From JANRKT01 sp033763355 (lineage in GTDB: Bacteria > Bacteroidota > Bacteroidia > Chitinophagales > Chitinophagaceae), in assembly GCA_033763355.1 (NCBI GenBank), contig JANRKT010000020.1, positions 1 through 7,731 of the forward strand: 7,731 bases of DNA, in the 5' to 3' direction. Below, piece after piece: positions 5,410 through 7,731 of the stretch. Both the position numbers and the translations under genes were made by a program. The notes beneath the pieces were generated by a model. That model ran no database searches and was not told the DNA's origin. It saw nothing but the letters and a program-made list of their open reading frames with translations. Each line of letters opens with the position of its first letter. Position 1 is the stretch's first letter.

Positions 5410-7731
5410 TTTTCTCCTGTCTCTTTCCATCGGCCGTTCTCACCACAACCCTGTATAAATATACCCCTCTTGCCAGCTTATCACCATAATCATCTTTACC
5501 ATCCCACTCTAACTCAATTGAACGGTTTCCCGTGGTGTTTATTGTTTTTGAAAGCGTCTTTACCAGCCTGCCGGTAACCGTCATAACCTGCACAGTAACA
5601 TGCAAATCCTCACCCGGTCTGTTGTGTTCAAACCAGAAACTTGTACGTGTTGTAAATGGATTGGGATAGTTGAGCACATGCTGCAGCTGCAACTCCCCTT
5701 TCTTCAGTACCCTGAACTCGAGGATGTATTCATTAGAATTATTGAATATATCCCATGCTTTAATCTTCAGGCTGTGCAGGCCTTCTTCCATTTTTGGCAA
5801 CTGGAAGCGGATAACACCTTTCTGGTAACTGTCCAGTTCCGCTTCGTAATAATCATTCAGCACAAAAACCTGCTGACTGTTGTTGTCCAAAATTGCGGTT
5901 ATGCTATGACCAATTCCTGTGCCAACTGTGTTGATGCCAGACGAATCAGCCAAACGGATAATCAAAACAGGTGTTTCGTTTGTAATGCTTCCATTTACAA
6001 ACTTCTCATCATTTAAAAACGCTTTAATATGCGGGCCTTGTTTATCATCCTGCACCCCGTTGCCTATTCCACCAATGATGATGTCATCAGTAAAACCGTT
6101 TCCGTCTTTTGCACCATCATCTGCATAATAGCTTATCCTGCCATTACCCAACTGGTAATTGATGTCTTTGGGAACAATAAATGTGAAAGAAAAATTTCCA
6201 TTGGCCACTTTTACTTTTCCGTTATAAATAAGGTTTTGCTGCTGGCGGAAAGCGGTAACGGTGCTGCCCTGGTCATTGGCCAGCGTATTAATGTTCTGGG
6301 CCTTATCGTAAATGGAAGGATAAGCCGTGCCGTTAAAATTGGACAAGGCATTTCCTGCAAGATCAGTAACAGTGCCTGTGATAGTGTAGCGGTTCAATGC
6401 TTTTAATGTATCCGGTGTTGCTGTTACCGGAATACCATTAACAGATGTGGTTTTGATTTTATACACCGGGAAAGCAAGTGTAATTGCAGGGTCGCCCAGT
6501 AAAGTAAATTTCCTGTTGTTGTTTACATCGCCAGAGGTTTGGTAAGTAAAGTTTTTTACCCTCTTCACAGCTTCTCCCAACGATAAATAATTTCCGTTTG
6601 CATCAGGTTGCATGGCAATTGAAAGATAGTTGTTGTTGATGATGCGGTTGCTGAAAGCAAACACCAGTCTCGTTGTGGTCATCATGGCAATGGCTCCGGT
6701 CCTTTCCCTCAATAAAATATTTTCGCCGATTGAATTGACAGACGGATTATCGTAAGGTGCAAAATCACATGTGGCCGTAATAAACAACGGAAGCTTATCG
6801 GGATTGCTCCATGTATTTACCATGTCCAGATCAAGAATAGCTTCCTCGGCCAGCCGCCTGAAACCACCATGTCCGTTATAATTCCAGATTAATGTTCCGC
6901 TGAAAATGCGGTTGTTGATGGCTGCATTTACCAACGGATAGCGGCTTCCGCCTGTGCCGCTTTCCTGTTTAAAAGCATCAAGGTAAATTTTACTGCTGTT
7001 GAAAACAGGCGCTTTGGTAAAAGCGGTGCTGCTGATGATCTCTGCGTCGTTAAGATGGGTATTGAAATCTTCATCATCAGCAATAAATGTAAGCTGGTTT
7101 CTCCAGGGCCCGAATGATTTTGAAGATGAATAACTGATAATTTTATCCACCGCCGCCTTTGCTTCACTGATATTTTTTGCAGGTATCCTGCCAATGCCAA
7201 TATCAAGAAGGGCGGCCGGAAAAGATGAGTTGATGTCATCGTTATCATCCAGCAAACCAAAAAAATCATCTGATGTATATGTGGTGAGCGGGTCAAGTGC
7301 AGGCAGGCTTTCATAACAGGGAACAAGATTGGTATTGTTTACCAGCCTGTTTTTATAATCGTAAGACGCATCACCAAAGAGTAACAGGTAACGGGGCCTT
7401 TTGCTGGAATCATTGCCCGCCCTGTCATAAAACATTTTTACAAAATCTCTCACGGCTGTCGGATCAGGGGTTCCCGATGCAAATTCATTATACACCTGGC
7501 CAACGTCGGCAATAAAAGAAACAATATTGTCTTTTTGCTGATGATGCTGTGCAAGCCTTAATGCCTCAGGAAACAATGATGAATGGGTAACAATAAGCAT
7601 TTGAGCCAACTGCGGCTGGTGCAGGTTCTGGTTGTTTACCCTGCCTTTGCCAACTGGAGTGAAGAAACCGTTTCCGTTAAAAGCCACGTACTCCCTCAGC
7701 CGTGAACAATCATTTCTGAAGCGGAGTTCAC
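5387..7731 (-). CDS. porU: Type IX secretion system sortase PorU (C25 gingipain-like), N-terminus outside window
   Basis: PorU is the surface cysteine protease that removes the C-terminal sorting domain of type IX cargo and attaches the cargo to an anionic lipopolysaccharide or similar anchor. About 780 residues are visible. In-frame codons continue to the right edge (ELRFRNDCSRLREY precedes the GTG at 7687), so that GTG is not the start; family members are commonly over 1,100 residues. The C25 peptidase domain spans fragment residues about 40-420. It includes LLLFGDASYD, GIGRIPAKN, the catalytic histidine in NYNGHGG (H287, codon 6869-6871), the catalytic cysteine in TATCDF (C321, codon 6767-6769), and KFTLLGDPA near the end. 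Ig-like beta segments follow. The last 95 or so residues are a type A sorting-like domain with a FlgD-like fold: NYPNPF, WDGKDDYGDKLARGVYLYRV and a KLVIL end. This domain is kept on mature PorU in known systems. porV follows 104 bases downstream. Confidence 0.95.
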   Translation of the reverse strand, partial: ELRFRNDCSRLREYVAFNGNGFFTPVGKGRVNNQNLHQPQLAQMLIVTHSSLFPEALRLAQHHQQKDNIVSFIADVGQVYNEFASGTPDPTAVRDFVKMFYDRAGNDSSKRPRYLLLFGDASYDYKNRLVNNTNLVPCYESLPALDPLTTYTSDDFFGLLDDNDDINSSFPAALLDIGIGRIPAKNISEAKAAVDKIISYSSSKSFGPWRNQLTFIADDEDFNTHLNDAEIISSTAFTKAPVFNSSKIYLDAFKQESGTGGSRYPLVNAAINNRIFSGTLIWNYNGHGGFRRLAEEAILDLDMVNTWSNPDKLPLFITATCDFAPYDNPSVNSIGENILLRERTGAIAMMTTTRLVFAFSNRIINNNYLSIAMQPDANGNYLSLGEAVKRVKNFTYQTSGDVNNNRKFTLLGDPAITLAFPVYKIKTTSVNGIPVTATPDTLKALNRYTITGTVTDLAGNALSNFNGTAYPSIYDKAQNINTLANDQGSTVTAFRQQQNLIYNGKVKVANGNFSFTFIVPKDINYQLGNGRISYYADDGAKDGNGFTDDIIIGGIGNGVQDDKQGPHIKAFLNDEKFVNGSITNETPVLIIRLADSSGINTVGTGIGHSITAILDNNSQQVFVLNDYYEAELDSYQKGVIRFQLPKMEEGLHSLKIKAWDIFNNSNEYILEFRVLKKGELQLQHVLNYPNPFTTRTSFWFEHNRPGEDLHVTVQVMTVTGRLVKTLSKTINTTGNRSIELEWDGKDDYGDKLARGVYLYRVVVRTADGKRQEKIEKLVIL

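Noticed and set aside
5600..6016. 138-codon plus-strand open frame with several cysteines, opposite porU
   Set aside because: It lies wholly within the well-supported porU C-terminal region; the cysteines come from antisense reading of common codons and do not form a spaced metal-binding motif.
6928..7326. 132-codon minus-strand open frame inside porU in another frame
   Set aside because: The overlapping frame holds conserved C25 peptidase sequence; this frame is low-information and has no recognisable domain.
7685..7687. GTG as the start codon of the long leftward gene at the right edge
   Set aside because: The frame stays open beyond it to the window end with sequence typical of PorU, and the protein would lack the N-terminal part of the family, so the true start lies outside the window.

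Overview
The window looks like chromosomal core DNA from a member of the Bacteroidota, most plausibly the Chitinophagaceae or a relative (family level is inference). The evidence is a pair of type IX secretion genes (porU, porV), which occur only in this phylum and close allies; a BshA-type bacillithiol glycosyltransferase; a DUF4292 lipoprotein; an AT-leaning composition with no clear Shine-Dalgarno sequences; and one good match to the phylum's TTG/TAnnTTTG promoter. I see no tRNA, rRNA, CRISPR array, insertion sequence, phage gene or sign of recent transfer.

Layout. At the left edge the 3' two thirds of bshA runs rightward. Everything else runs leftward. Read in transcription order from the right edge this is: porU (5' end outside the window), porV, ispF, dut, a DUF4292 lipoprotein gene, and an envC-like gene that meets bshA tail to tail. 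Coding density is high. The largest non-coding gaps are about 80 to 105 bases, so no gene-free stretch exceeds 300 bases.

Function. PorU and PorV belong to the outer-membrane attachment complex of the type IX secretion system: PorV carries cargo from the translocon and PorU is the cysteine-protease sortase that removes the C-terminal sorting domain. IspF (MEP isoprenoid pathway) and Dut (dUTP hydrolysis) are housekeeping enzymes. The DUF4292 lipoprotein and the EnvC-like protein are envelope proteins; the latter has a coiled coil followed by a LytM domain that has lost its zinc-binding residues, so it is predicted to activate a murein hydrolase rather than cut peptidoglycan itself. BshA makes the first intermediate of bacillithiol.

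Transcription signals. There is a convincing intrinsic terminator behind porV, a plausible one behind envC that lies inside the 3' end of bshA, and a candidate porV promoter that includes the porU stop codon. The gap between ispF and dut holds a nested inverted repeat of unknown role.

I did not find an undescribed system. The findings are modest points about regulation and about the likely non-enzymatic state of the EnvC-like protein.
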